Positions 35,555 to 44,320 of a stretch of 64,000 bases of DNA are shown here, piece after piece. The number at the start of each line of letters is the position of its first letter. Positions within the stretch are counted from its first letter, which is position 1. The translations under genes were made by a program, and so were the position numbers. The DNA lies in NCBI GenBank assembly GCA_902363595.1, contig CABJAP010000015.1, forward strand, positions 27,956 through 91,955. Reading direction: 5' to 3'. This DNA comes from Clostridia bacterium (GTDB lineage Bacteria > Bacillota > Clostridia > Peptostreptococcales > Anaerovoracaceae). A model generated the notes under the pieces. That model worked only from the letters and a program-made list of their open reading frames with translations. It searched no databases and was not told the DNA's origin.

Positions 35555-36208
35555 CTATTCCTGTTCCGTAAAAAGCACCACTCTGCAGGGAGAACCATCC
35601 ACACCCTGAAGATTTAGAGGAAGTGCTGCCAGAGAATATTCTTTTGTAAAATCGATCCGATCGACATTTTTGATCAGCTCCACAACCACTACCTGGTTTT
35701 CAAAAAACAGCTTATGGATCTGATCATCTTTTCGACTGTCGCTTTCCTTGCAGTCAGGAGATACGGTATCGACCGCAATCAGTTTCATGCCGTTTTGCAC
35801 AAGGAATTCTGCGGCCTCCAGGGAAAAATAGGGCCATTTGCCATGGTAGTTTGGATTTCCATAATAGGTTTCCCAGCCAAAGGCAAAGACCATGCGTTCA
35901 CGCACCTTTAATCCCTTAACATCTCTCAGTTCCACCGTTTCCAATGGTTTAAAACGGCGAAAATCTATGACTGCCGTATCGCCGATGCATACGTCCAGGT
36001 TTGTTTGATCGATGGACGGCCCATCCTTGATTAGATGTCTGGGGGAATCCATGTGGGTACCGGTATGGGAGCCTAAAACGATTCGACTGGTATTGAAGCC
36101 GCAGTCTTCGACTTTCCCCATAAGACTGAGCTCAACCTGGGGATGTCTCTGCGGATTTCCGGCAATCTGCCCGCTTTCATATCTTGCGGATAAGTCAAGT
36201 ACGTTCAT
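35555..36208 (-). CDS. Cyclase-family (kynurenine-formamidase-like) metallohydrolase
   Basis: A 217-residue member of the cyclase family (PF04199 type), shown by the metal motif HTGTHMDSPRH (HxGTHxDxPxH) near residues 49-58 and a later GWETYYG block. Members hydrolyse N-formylkynurenine, cyclic amides or lactones and related bonds. It is downstream of, and probably cotranscribed with, the 3-hydroxyacyl-CoA dehydrogenase from the minus-strand sigma-54 promoter at 37224. Confidence 0.83.
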   Translation of the reverse strand: MNVLDLSARYESGQIAGNPQRHPQVELSLMGKVEDCGFNTSRIVLGSHTGTHMDSPRHLIKDGPSIDQTNLDVCIGDTAVIDFRRFKPLETVELRDVKGLKVRERMVFAFGWETYYGNPNYHGKWPYFSLEAAEFLVQNGMKLIAVDTVSPDCKESDSRKDDQIHKLFFENQVVVVELIKNVDRIDFTKEYSLAALPLNLQGVDGSPCRVVLFTEQE

Positions 36209-36232
36209 AATTTCGTTCTCCTTTTGTGAGGA

Positions 36233-37144
36233 TTATTCGACCTTGGAGGCTCTTTTGAGGAAGTCCGGATCCTGATGCCTTGGATTTGGATATGTATAGA
36301 ATCCCTTTCCTGTTTTTACGCCCAATTCGCCTTTTGTCAGCTTTTCTTCAAGAATCGGCAGATTCTCTTTGGTCGTACCATACCACTCTTTGAGAATGAG
36401 ATACATCGTATCGATCCCGGCAGCATCCAGGATTCCAAAGGGGCCGGTCTGTTCCTGACGGACGCCCATCCAGGCCCGGTCGATTTGCTCAATCCCCGCA
36501 GCGCCTGTGCGATAAAGGGTCAGTCCCATATCAACAAAGGAGTAGAGCATATTGTTAGCCAGATATCCTGGTGTTTCCTTTTTCAGCAGGCAGGGGTTCA
36601 TATGGATGGACTTTGCAAACTCAATCAATAAATCCACATATTCCTGTTTGGTTTCCGCTACCGGAGAGATATCCGTTACATTTCGATAGAAGGACGGCAT
36701 ATAAAAGTGCCACGCCAGGAAACGCTCCGGTGCTCCGGAGGCTGCTGCGTATCTGGACGGATACAAAGAGGAGGAGTCTGTGGTGAGAATGGCGTCCTTA
36801 GGCAGGTATGGCGCAAAGGATTTCCATACGGCTTCCTTGGTTTCATAATCCTCATAGACCGATTCGCTTACAAGGCCGATGTCATCAGGAACCAGAGATG
36901 GATCTCCGACAATAAAGCTGATATTTTTCACTGCTTTGTCCGCATATTCGTCAGTAAAGTAGCCTTCTGCGATACGAGGGGCCATGACTTCGTTTCTTAC
37001 CCGATCCAGTACCACCTGTTTCTTGTCTTCACTTCTGACATAGACGACGACTTCGCGCCCAAATAAAACGAACTGCGTGGTAATGTGTGCGGCCATGGTG
37101 CCGGCGCCAATCACTAATATTTTTTTGATATCTTCTGCTTTCAT
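36233..37144 (-). CDS. 3-Hydroxyacyl-CoA dehydrogenase family protein
   Basis: A 303-residue NAD-dependent enzyme of the HBDH type: N-terminal Rossmann motif VIGAGTMAAHI (GxGxMG with the last Gly changed to Ala), DSSSLYPSRYA, catalytic His in LAWHFYMP (usual H-FNP), and C-terminal helices with ETPGYLANNML and GPFGILDAAG. The HFYMP instead of HFFNP and SSSLYPS instead of TSSLSI suggest a substrate other than 3-hydroxybutyryl-CoA, possibly a free hydroxy acid such as in carnitine- or lambda-crystallin-type relatives. It is the first gene of the minus-strand unit opposite the acyl-CoA operon. Confidence 0.83.
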   Translation of the reverse strand: MKAEDIKKILVIGAGTMAAHITTQFVLFGREVVVYVRSEDKKQVVLDRVRNEVMAPRIAEGYFTDEYADKAVKNISFIVGDPSLVPDDIGLVSESVYEDYETKEAVWKSFAPYLPKDAILTTDSSSLYPSRYAAASGAPERFLAWHFYMPSFYRNVTDISPVAETKQEYVDLLIEFAKSIHMNPCLLKKETPGYLANNMLYSFVDMGLTLYRTGAAGIEQIDRAWMGVRQEQTGPFGILDAAGIDTMYLILKEWYGTTKENLPILEEKLTKGELGVKTGKGFYTYPNPRHQDPDFLKRASKVE

Positions 37145-37208
37145 ACTAAACCTTCTTTCTTTTCATTCTGTGAAAACTAATTAAAGTGTTTTTCTACCAT
37201 ACTAATAT

Positions 37209-37224
37209 CGCAATTCCTATGCCA
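37209..37224 (-). promoter_or_regulatory. Sigma-54 (-24/-12) promoter, minus strand
   Basis: Read on the minus strand: TGGCAT (37224-37219), AGGAA, TTGCG (37213-37209). It lies 65 bp before the 3-hydroxyacyl-CoA dehydrogenase start and faces away from the promoter at 37602. Confidence 0.82.
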
Positions 37225-37345
37225 GCTGACGGGGCTGCTGCAAAAAGTTTATCAAAGGGGCTATGAGACAGTAAATTGACAGTGGCGGGAGAAGAGAAAG
37301 GTTAAGAAAGGCTGAGCGATCTTCCTGGCGAAAGCATTATCTGAA

Positions 37346-37472
37346 TTGCATTGTGCAAATATAAATTGCAAAGTGCAATCAAACAATATATCACAATAGC
37401 AGGGCTCCTTCTTGTACGGTATGAGGAAAAAATAGAATCATGCAAGATGCAATGTATGATTGCATCTTGCAA
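37346..37472. promoter_or_regulatory. Cluster of four TTGCA-N3-TGCAA activator sites
   Basis: Exact sites at 37346-37358, 37366-37378 and 37460-37472, plus a minus-strand copy at 37440-37452 with one end mismatch. The first two are 20 bp apart, and the last two form one large palindrome (13-bp arms 37441-37453 and 37459-37471). The cluster lies midway between two divergent sigma-54 promoters, ~128 bp from the minus one and ~138 bp from the plus one. Confidence 0.72.
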
Positions 37473-37601
37473 ATATATAAATAAAGGCCCAGATCCTGGA
37501 TTGTGTCAGTGGCAGCAATATAAAAGGACCTTTTACGCAAGAATCGTGAATTTGAGCGGAAAGCAGCCAGCATCTATCTTTTTAAAAGAGCCGGCAGGTG
37601 C

Positions 37602-37618
37602 TTGGCATACTTCTTGCG
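37602..37618 (+). promoter_or_regulatory. Sigma-54 (-24/-12) promoter of the acyl-CoA operon
   Basis: TTGGCAT (37602-37608), ACTTC, TTGCG (37614-37618). The start codon is 321 bp further on, so the mRNA would have a long leader. I see no gene in 37145-37939. Confidence 0.8.
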
Positions 37619-37795
37619 ATATTTATAAATGCCAAGACAAAGGGTCCCCCAAATACATCGAATGCTTGAGAGAAACAGAGTTGACAAACAAATGCTTCCG
37701 ATAAAAACGTCAAGTATATTCATTTCGCATTCAAAAAGATCGTTGGCTTAAAAAATGACCCTTTGTGCAGAAAACCAATCTGCTATGTTGCTGTT

Positions 37796-37862
37796 TGTGT
37801 ACATAAACAAAGTTTATTGTCACATACAAATGACATATTTCTGTCCGCTGTTTATGTACACA
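37796..37862 (+). repeat. 14-bp inverted repeat in the leader of the acyl-CoA operon
   Basis: TGTGTACATAAACA (37796-37809) and its exact complement TGTTTATGTACACA (37849-37862), with a nested TGTCA/TGACA pair in the 39-nt loop. It lies 77 bp before the acyl-CoA dehydrogenase start. It could be an RNA hairpin or two operator sites in opposite orientation. Confidence 0.6.
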
Positions 37863-37939
37863 TACGGTAACTCGGTTATCTACACGTTTTTTATGAAGAC
37901 CCACTGGGCCTGTAAAATAAATAAAAAAGGAGAACAAAA

Positions 37940-39103
37940 ATGGAATTCAGTTATTCAAGAGAACAACAAATGGTCAAGAAAATGATCAAAGAGTTTGCAG
38001 AAACCGAGATCGCGCCAATCAGTGAGGAAATTGACGCCAATGCCGAATATCCTTACGAAACGGTAGCCAAGTTAGGAGAGCTGGGTGTCATGGGCATGCC
38101 CTTTCCCGAGGAATATGGCGGAGCGGGAACCGATTATCTGACCTACATCATGGCAGTGGAGGAGTTATCCAAAGTAGACGCGTCCCACGGAGTCATCGTC
38201 CAGACCCATAATGCCCTGTGCTGCTGGCCGATCTTCACCTATGGAACCGAGGAACAGAGAAAGAAGTATCTACCCGATCTGCTTTCGGGCAAGAAGCTGG
38301 GCGCCTTCGGCCTGACCGAGCCCAATGCGGGGACCGATGCGGCCATGCAGCAGACTACGGCCAAAGACGGGGGAGACTGCTGGATCCTCAACGGAAGCAA
38401 GATCTTCATTTCTGGCGGAGGGATCGCCGATGTCTATGTGATCATGGCCATGACGGATAAGAGCAAAGGAAACAAAGGCATCAGTTCCTTTATCGTGGAA
38501 AAGGGAACGCCGGGCTTTACCAGAGGAAAAAAAGAAAACAAGATGGGCATCCGCGGCTCCATCGCAGCGGAGCTGGTCTTTGAAGACTGCCGGATTCCCA
38601 AGGAAAACCTGCTGGGGAAAGAAGGAAAAGGCTTTAAAACGGCCATGAGTTCGCTGGATGTAGGGAGACTGGGGATCGCGGCCCAGGCACTGGGAATCGC
38701 CCAGGGGGCCTTTGACCAGACGGTCGAATACATGAAGCAGAGAAAGCAGTTTGGAAGAAGCCTGGACCGATTCCAGGCATTGGCTTTTGAGATGGCCAAT
38801 ATGAAGACCCGCATCGACGGCTCCAGATTCCTTTTGTACAATGCCTGCAACACCAGAGACCGGGCAGCAGCAGGAGACAAATCGGCAGAAGGACAGCTTT
38901 CCGTGACAGCCGCCCAGGCCAAGCTGTCCTGCTCCGAGACGGCCTCCTATGTGGTGGACAAGGCGGTCCAGTTCCACGGCGGGTATGGATACATCAAGGA
39001 TTATCCGGTGGAACGGATGTATCGGGACCAGAAGATTACCGAAATCTATGAAGGAACATCGGAAGTGATGAAGATGGTCATCTCAGGAACGATCTTTAAA
39101 TAG
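37940..39103 (+). CDS. Acyl-CoA dehydrogenase (short-chain type)
   Basis: A 387-residue flavoprotein; catalytic base Glu371 in the motif YEGTSEV, FAD contacts in GLTEPNAGTDA and RMYRDQKITEIYEGT (in parts), and QFHGGYGY. Length and Glu position match butyryl-CoA dehydrogenase-type enzymes. With EtfBA directly downstream it probably oxidises a short acyl-CoA or, coupled to bifurcating Etf, reduces an enoyl-CoA with NADH while making reduced ferredoxin. It heads a five-gene operon under sigma-54 control. Confidence 0.92.
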   Translation: MEFSYSREQQMVKKMIKEFAETEIAPISEEIDANAEYPYETVAKLGELGVMGMPFPEEYGGAGTDYLTYIMAVEELSKVDASHGVIVQTHNALCCWPIFTYGTEEQRKKYLPDLLSGKKLGAFGLTEPNAGTDAAMQQTTAKDGGDCWILNGSKIFISGGGIADVYVIMAMTDKSKGNKGISSFIVEKGTPGFTRGKKENKMGIRGSIAAELVFEDCRIPKENLLGKEGKGFKTAMSSLDVGRLGIAAQALGIAQGAFDQTVEYMKQRKQFGRSLDRFQALAFEMANMKTRIDGSRFLLYNACNTRDRAAAGDKSAEGQLSVTAAQAKLSCSETASYVVDKAVQFHGGYGYIKDYPVERMYRDQKITEIYEGTSEVMKMVISGTIFK

Positions 39104-39116
39104 GAGGAACAAAAGA

Positions 39117-39905
39117 ATGAACATCGTTGTATGCGTGAAACAAGTACCAAATACCAATGAAATCAAGATTAACCCGGAAACCGGCACCCTGATCCGGGAA
39201 GGTGTGGAATCGATCTTAAACCATGATGATGCCAATGCCCTGGAGCAGGCGCTGCAGATCAAGGATACTCAGCCGGATACGAAGGTGACCGTCATCACCA
39301 TGGGACCGCCCCAGGCCAAGGAGATGCTGCAGGAATGTATCGCCATGGGCGCCGATGAAGCCATCCTGCTTTCAGACCGGGCGCTGGGCGGCTCCGATAC
39401 CTGGGCCACCTCCAATGCTCTGGCGGCAGGGATCAAAAAGATCGGCGAGTATGATCTGATCTTCGCCGGGCGGCAGGCCATTGACGGAGACACGGCCCAG
39501 GTGGGACCGCAGATCGCGGAGAAGCTGGGCGTGCCCCAGGTTACCTATGTGAAAGAATTCAAGCTGGAAGCGGATGAGATCCTCGTAAAGCGTGCGCTGG
39601 AAGACGGCTATGAGCTGCTCAAACTCAGACCCCCATGTGTGCTGACGGCGATTAAAGAGCTGAATACGCCGCGATACATGAGCATCCGGGGCATCCTCAA
39701 GGGAGCTAAAGCCGACATCCGGGTATGGAGCGCAGAGGATATCGGCGTGGATCAGGATACGGTGGGCCTGAAAGCTTCGCCGACCAACGTATTTCGTTCC
39801 TTTACGCCAAAGCCAAAGGGGAAAGGGGTTACCGTAGCGGGAGATACAGCAAAAGAACTGGCAGAAAACCTGATTAAAGGACTGAAAGAAAAACACATTA
39901 TCTAA
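39117..39905 (+). CDS. etfB: Electron transfer flavoprotein beta subunit
   Basis: A 262-residue EtfB beginning VCVKQVPNT with [13 protein letters not shown] and [14 protein letters not shown], all hallmark blocks of the subunit. The length and AIDGDTAQ loop agree with clostridial EtfB that pair with butyryl-CoA or caffeyl-CoA dehydrogenases, several of which bifurcate electrons. It is 13 bp after the dehydrogenase gene and precedes etfA. Whether this pair bifurcates is inference. Confidence 0.94.
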   Translation: MNIVVCVKQVPNTNEIKINPETGTLIREGVESILNHDDANALEQALQIKDTQPDTKVTVITMGPPQAKEMLQECIAMGADEAILLSDRALGGSDTWATSNALAAGIKKIGEYDLIFAGRQAIDGDTAQVGPQIAEKLGVPQVTYVKEFKLEADEILVKRALEDGYELLKLRPPCVLTAIKELNTPRYMSIRGILKGAKADIRVWSAEDIGVDQDTVGLKASPTNVFRSFTPKPKGKGVTVAGDTAKELAENLIKGLKEKHII

Positions 39906-39918
39906 GGAGGCGGGATAC

Positions 39919-40989
39919 ATGAAACAATTTGCAGAATACAAGGACGTATGGGTATATACGGAGCAGAGAGACGGCAAGCTGATGAAGGTGGCGCTGGAGC
40001 TTCTGGGCGAAGGCTGCCGGCTTTCCAGAGAACTGGGAGAAGGGGCCAGAGTCTGCGCCGTACTGATCGGTGATGAGACCGACGGGCTTTTCGACGAACT
40101 GTACGCCTATGGAGCGGACGCGGTTTACCAGATCGAGGACCCGCTGCTCAAAACGTATACCACCGATGGTTATGCAAAGGTGATGACCGACGCTATCCGG
40201 GAATATAAACCGGAGATCGTGCTGTTCGGCGCCACCCATATCGGAAGGGATCTGGCTCCGAGAATCGCGGCCAGACTGGACACCGGACTGACGGCGGACT
40301 GCACCCGGCTGGATATCGATACCGGAAACTATATGGACTATCTCCAGACTTATACGACCGCCAGCACCGCGGGCCTGGATCCGGAAAGCAGGGATACCGG
40401 TCTCAAGCAGACCAGACCGGCCTTCGGCGGCAACCTGATGGCGACCATCATAACGCCGAGAACAAGGCCGCAGATGGCGACGGTGAGACCGGGCGTAATG
40501 GATAAATTGGAAAAGATGGAGGGCGCCAAAGGCGAGCTGATCCGGGTCGAAGCCAAGATCAGCGCGGATGAAATTCAGGTGGAAGTGCTGGAAGTGGTAA
40601 AGGCAGCCAAAGAACTGGTATCCCTGACGGATGCGGAGATCATCTGTTCCGGAGGAAGGGGTCTGGGCGGCCCGGAGGGCTTTGAATTGATCGGGCAGCT
40701 GGCAGATCAAGTAGGCGGCATGGTGGGAGCATCGAGAGCGGCCGTGGATGCGGGCTGGATCGATCAGAGCCATCAGGTGGGTCAGACCGGAACCACGGTA
40801 AAGCCGAAGATCTATTTTGCCTGCGGCATATCGGGAGCTATCCAGCACCTGGCTGGCATGCAGACCTCCGATATCATCATCGCCATCAACAAGGACCCGG
40901 AAGCGCCGATGATGCAGCTGGCGGATTACGCCGTCTGCGGCGATCTGAAGAAGGTCATTCCGGAGATTATTGAAAAGTGGGATGCATAA
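39919..40989 (+). CDS. etfA: Electron transfer flavoprotein alpha subunit
   Basis: A 356-residue EtfA: N-terminal domain with [19 protein letters not shown]-terminal FAD domain with [37 protein letters not shown] and [17 protein letters not shown] lies before the start, 13 bp after etfB. No N-terminal ferredoxin extension is present, unlike the caffeyl-CoA CarE type. Confidence 0.94.
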   Translation: MKQFAEYKDVWVYTEQRDGKLMKVALELLGEGCRLSRELGEGARVCAVLIGDETDGLFDELYAYGADAVYQIEDPLLKTYTTDGYAKVMTDAIREYKPEIVLFGATHIGRDLAPRIAARLDTGLTADCTRLDIDTGNYMDYLQTYTTASTAGLDPESRDTGLKQTRPAFGGNLMATIITPRTRPQMATVRPGVMDKLEKMEGAKGELIRVEAKISADEIQVEVLEVVKAAKELVSLTDAEIICSGGRGLGGPEGFELIGQLADQVGGMVGASRAAVDAGWIDQSHQVGQTGTTVKPKIYFACGISGAIQHLAGMQTSDIIIAINKDPEAPMMQLADYAVCGDLKKVIPEIIEKWDA

Positions 40990-41009
40990 CAGAAAGAAAG
41001 GTGAAGAAC

Positions 41010-41786
41010 ATGTTCCAATCGATCATATTTGAAGAAAAAGGGCAGATCGGATTTTTAACTATCAACAAGCCGGATGTGCTCAACGCACTGGATGCGCAGG
41101 TTCTGGAAGAGATTGATCAGGCGGTCAGCCTGGCAGAAAAAAGCGAAGAAATCAAAGCGATGATTATAACGGGAGAAGGTAGAGCCTTTGCCGCCGGTGC
41201 GGATATCGGCATACAAAGCGTATTGGATCTGGAAGGCGGCAGAAACTGGGGGAGATATGGTTCGGCTGTTTTCAGAAAGCTGGAGCTGCTTGCCATTCCC
41301 ACCATTGCGGCTGTCAACGGGTTTGCGCTGGGCGGCGGCTGTGAGCTGGCTATGGCCTGCGATATGATCCTCGCCAGCAGCAAAGCAAAATTCGGCCAGC
41401 CGGAAGTAAGCCTGGGAATTACGCCCGGATTTTCCGGCACCCAGAGACTGCCCCGCCTGGTAGGAAAAGCAAAAGCCATGGAATTGATTTTGTCCGGCGA
41501 TATGATTAAAGCAGAGGAAGCTTTGAAGATTGGCCTTGTAAATCAGGTGGTGGAGCCGGAAGATCTGCTGGATGCGGCAGTAAGCCTTGCAAAAAGGATC
41601 ATTAAGAACGGGCCTTTGGCCGTGAAATATGCAAAAGCCGCTATCAACCGAGGAACGGAGATGGATTTGGATTCGGCCATTTCCCTGGAAAATGAACTGT
41701 TTGCAATGTGTTTTGCTACAGAAGACCAGAAGGAAGGTATGCAGGCGTTCCTGGAAAAACGGGATGCGGCCTTCCAGGGCAAATAA
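41010..41786 (+). CDS. Enoyl-CoA hydratase (crotonase type)
   Basis: Start at 41010 behind GAAAGGTG; 258 residues. Both catalytic glutamates of hydratases are present, E112 (GGGCELAMACD) and E132 (GQPEVSLGITPG), 20 residues apart as in rat crotonase, plus the oxyanion loop FAAGADI. A bacterial crotonase-like 3-hydroxyacyl-CoA dehydratase is expected, hydrating the enoyl-CoA handled by the adjoining dehydrogenase. Confidence 0.9.
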   Translation: MFQSIIFEEKGQIGFLTINKPDVLNALDAQVLEEIDQAVSLAEKSEEIKAMIITGEGRAFAAGADIGIQSVLDLEGGRNWGRYGSAVFRKLELLAIPTIAAVNGFALGGGCELAMACDMILASSKAKFGQPEVSLGITPGFSGTQRLPRLVGKAKAMELILSGDMIKAEEALKIGLVNQVVEPEDLLDAAVSLAKRIIKNGPLAVKYAKAAINRGTEMDLDSAISLENELFAMCFATEDQKEGMQAFLEKRDAAFQGK

Positions 41787-41796
41787 GGAGGAAAAA

Positions 41797-42924
41797 ATGA
41801 GAGAAATATTAATCAAAGGACAATTAAACAAATTCAAAACGTTTCAAGAATTTGCAGAAGAATTTCAACTGGGGAGCGAGGATCTGATCCTGACCAATGC
41901 GTTTATCTACAAACCATTCATGGCAGATCTGAATCTGAAGTGCCAGGTGGTCTTCCAGGAAAGCTTTGGCGCGGGAGAACCTTCCGAAGAGATGATTACG
42001 GAGATTTTCAAGGCTGTTAAGCCGGAGACCTTCGAGCGGATCGTTGCGGTAGGTGGTGGCGCCATCATGGATATCGGAAAGGTGCTGTCCTTGAAGAGGA
42101 CAGGTTCGGTACATGACCTGTACTTTAAAAAAGCAGAAGTGGTTCCGGAGAAAGAACTGATCGCAATTCCGACTACCTGCGGCACAGGCTCGGAAGTGAC
42201 CAATATTTCCGTAGCGATCGTACGCGATGACAATGGAAACACCACAAAGCTGGGATTGGTATCAGATCTGCTGATCCCAAGCTCCGTTTGTCTCATTCCG
42301 GAAATGCTCAAGACTCTGCCTTATGCGCCTTTTGCATCTTCAGCCATCGATGCGCTGATTCATGCGGTAGAATCCTACCTGTCCCCATCCAGAGCCACCA
42401 TGACCTCGGAACTTTATGGAGTAAAGGCGATGGAACTGATCCTGGAAGGATTCAGAAGGATCCGTGAAGGCGGAGAAGAAGCAAGATTCAACTATCTGGA
42501 CGAGTTCGTAACGGCTGCCTGTTATGCAGGGATCGCCTTTTTGCAGGCTGGGTGCGCAACCGTTCACGCCATGTCCTTCCCTCTGGGCGGTACTTATCAT
42601 GTGCCCCACGGCGAGTCCAACTATGCCCTCTTTGGCAAAGTCCTTGAAAAGTACGACGCGGCTCAGCCTGAAGGAAAGATCATGGAATTCAAACAGACCA
42701 TCGCCGGGATCCTGGGCGGGACGGCTGAAGATGCCATCGGCAACCTCAATAAACTGCTGGAAACGATCCTGCATTTAAAGCCCCTGAGAGAATACGGATT
42801 CAAAGAAGAAGACATCGAAACCTTTGCTGATTCTGTCCTTGAAAATCAGCAGAGGCTGGTGGTAAATTCCTATGTTCCATTGACAAAAGCACTGATCAAA
42901 GAGATTTATGCCGAATGCCTGTAA
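41797..42924 (+). CDS. 4hbD: 4-Hydroxybutyrate dehydrogenase (iron-type)
   Basis: The ATG at 41797 behind AAGGAGG gives 375 residues; upstream in-frame codons lie in the hydratase gene. The sequence closely resembles what I recall of C. kluyveri 4HbD: FAEEFQLGSEDLILTNAFIY, PTTCGTGSEVTNIS, SSAIDALIHAVESY, NYAGIAF-like CYAGIAFLQAG, and GGTYHVPHGESNYALF (in parts). It would interconvert 4-hydroxybutyrate and succinate semialdehyde with NAD(H). A 4-hydroxybutyryl-CoA dehydratase, needed to link it to crotonyl-CoA, is not in the window. Confidence 0.78.
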   Translation: MREILIKGQLNKFKTFQEFAEEFQLGSEDLILTNAFIYKPFMADLNLKCQVVFQESFGAGEPSEEMITEIFKAVKPETFERIVAVGGGAIMDIGKVLSLKRTGSVHDLYFKKAEVVPEKELIAIPTTCGTGSEVTNISVAIVRDDNGNTTKLGLVSDLLIPSSVCLIPEMLKTLPYAPFASSAIDALIHAVESYLSPSRATMTSELYGVKAMELILEGFRRIREGGEEARFNYLDEFVTAACYAGIAFLQAGCATVHAMSFPLGGTYHVPHGESNYALFGKVLEKYDAAQPEGKIMEFKQTIAGILGGTAEDAIGNLNKLLETILHLKPLREYGFKEEDIETFADSVLENQQRLVVNSYVPLTKALIKEIYAECL

Positions 42925-43104
42925 ATTAACTTGTCCTCTGTATCAAATTATGGCGCTGCGTGGATCAGCTTCTTGGTCTGCGCGGCCGGCCATGATGGTA
43001 CAAGGCATTTTTTTGGAATAGCGGAGGTATTACCTTGATAAGCCAGATGTAAAGGTTAAAGGGCAGGAACAGAAAGACTTATCAACCTTTTCACTCACAA
43101 ACGA

Positions 43105-43572
43105 TCAATCATCCCCGCGGTCAGAATGCAGGATATTCATTTTCTCCTTGGTAGCCTTATGCTGCGTTGGAAGCTCCTCAACGGGTAAGTCGCGGACCTT
43201 GCTTTCCGTGCCGTCCTTGATGGCTTGTTCGTAGTACCAGCATTTAAACTCCAAAAAATCAAGCGTCTCCTGCATATCAGCCATTTGTTTTTTGACAGAA
43301 TCTCTCCGTAAGCGAAACAAGTCAAGTCGTTCCTTCAGGGAATCATCCCCGCGATCGATCATTTCCGTAAAAGCCTTGATGTCCTTGATGGACAAACCTG
43401 ATTTTTTCAGGCACTCTACAACCTTCAGCCATTCGTAATCCTTGTCCGTAAACATGCGGATGCCGCCGCTTGACCGCTCCACACAAGGAAGAATGCCTTC
43501 TTTGTCATAATAACGCAGGGTAGAAGCCGGAACCCCTAGAACCTTTGCCATTTCACCAACTGTATAAAGCAT
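43105..43572 (-). CDS. MerR-family regulator
   Basis: The ATG at 43572, 5 bp after GAGGTGA, is chosen over a GTG three codons upstream that overlaps that site; 155 residues. N-terminal winged helix (YTVGEMAKVLGVPASTLRYYDKEG, in part) and long dimerisation coiled coil (~75-120). The effector region lacks the cysteine pattern of metal sensors and resembles the AdhR/NmlR branch that answers to aldehydes. It is divergent from a flavodoxin and a zinc alcohol dehydrogenase behind a textbook MerR promoter, so it very likely controls them. Confidence 0.9.
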   Translation of the reverse strand: MLYTVGEMAKVLGVPASTLRYYDKEGILPCVERSSGGIRMFTDKDYEWLKVVECLKKSGLSIKDIKAFTEMIDRGDDSLKERLDLFRLRRDSVKKQMADMQETLDFLEFKCWYYEQAIKDGTESKVRDLPVEELPTQHKATKEKMNILHSDRGDD

Positions 43573-43606
43573 AACCGTCACCTCATAAAAAATTAAAAAA
43601 TACCTA

Positions 43607-43637
43607 TTGACTTAAAGTTAACTTTAAGTTGTATATT
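43607..43637 (+). promoter_or_regulatory. MerR-type promoter with 19-bp spacer and 20-bp palindrome
   Basis: TTGACT (43607-43612) and TATATT (43632-43637) are 19 bp apart, the over-long spacing MerR regulators correct by twisting DNA. A perfect 20-bp palindrome (43610-43629, centred GTTAAC) fills the spacer. It reads toward the flavodoxin gene. Confidence 0.85.
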
Positions 43638-43702
43638 GAACTTAGAGTTATTATAGTGGATAACACCACGAAAGTCAATTTAAGTGATTGGAGGGAAACA
43701 AA

Positions 43703-44302
43703 ATGAAGGTTGTGACGAGAATCATCACCCTGGCTATAGGAGTATGTTTGATTTTGTCTTTGTCAGCTTGTGGAAAGACCCAAACGAAATCAAAGAACAG
43801 TACGGAGCAGGCACAGACTGCTGTAAGCGATGCACTGGTCGTGTATTTTTCTGCAACAGGAACAACAAAAGGAGCAGCAGAAAAGATCGCTGCGATTATC
43901 AATGCCGATCTTTATGAAATCGTTCCGGCGGAGCCATATTCGGAGGAAGATTTGAATTATAACGATGATGAAAGCCGGACATCCATTGAAATGAATGACC
44001 CAAAAGCTCGTCCTGAAATCGGCGGCAAGGCGATTTCTCTTGAAGAGTATTCGGTCGTTTATCTGGGCTATCCAATCTGGCATGGAGATGCTCCCCGCAT
44101 CATGAGTACATTTGTAGAAAACCATGATTTCAATGGAATTACAGTAATTCCGTTCTGCACATCAGGTGGAAGCGGACTTGGGGAAAGCGGCAGCCATTTA
44201 GCTAAACAGGCTGGCAGCGGCAGCTGGCTGGCGGGAGAAAGATTCGGCGGAAGCGTGACAGAGAAGGAATTGCAGTCTTGGATCGACGGACTGCAGCGAT
44301 AA
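43703..44302 (+). CDS. Flavodoxin-like lipoprotein
   Basis: The ATG at 43703 behind GGAGGG gives 199 residues. A signal peptide ends in the lipobox LSLSAC (Cys ~20), so the protein should be anchored outside the membrane. Residues ~45-199 are a long-type flavodoxin fold: VVYFSATGTTKGAAEKIA binds FMN phosphate, with VYLGYPIWHGDAP and PFCTSGGSGLGES. It likely carries electrons for extracytoplasmic reduction. It is the first gene of the MerR-controlled pair. Confidence 0.87.
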   Translation: MKVVTRIITLAIGVCLILSLSACGKTQTKSKNSTEQAQTAVSDALVVYFSATGTTKGAAEKIAAIINADLYEIVPAEPYSEEDLNYNDDESRTSIEMNDPKARPEIGGKAISLEEYSVVYLGYPIWHGDAPRIMSTFVENHDFNGITVIPFCTSGGSGLGESGSHLAKQAGSGSWLAGERFGGSVTEKELQSWIDGLQR

Positions 44303-44320
44303 ATGATAGGGAGGTAAACG

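Noticed and set aside
37796..37862. Rex redox-repressor operator
   Set aside because: The arms do not match TTGTTAA-N4-TTAACAA closely enough.
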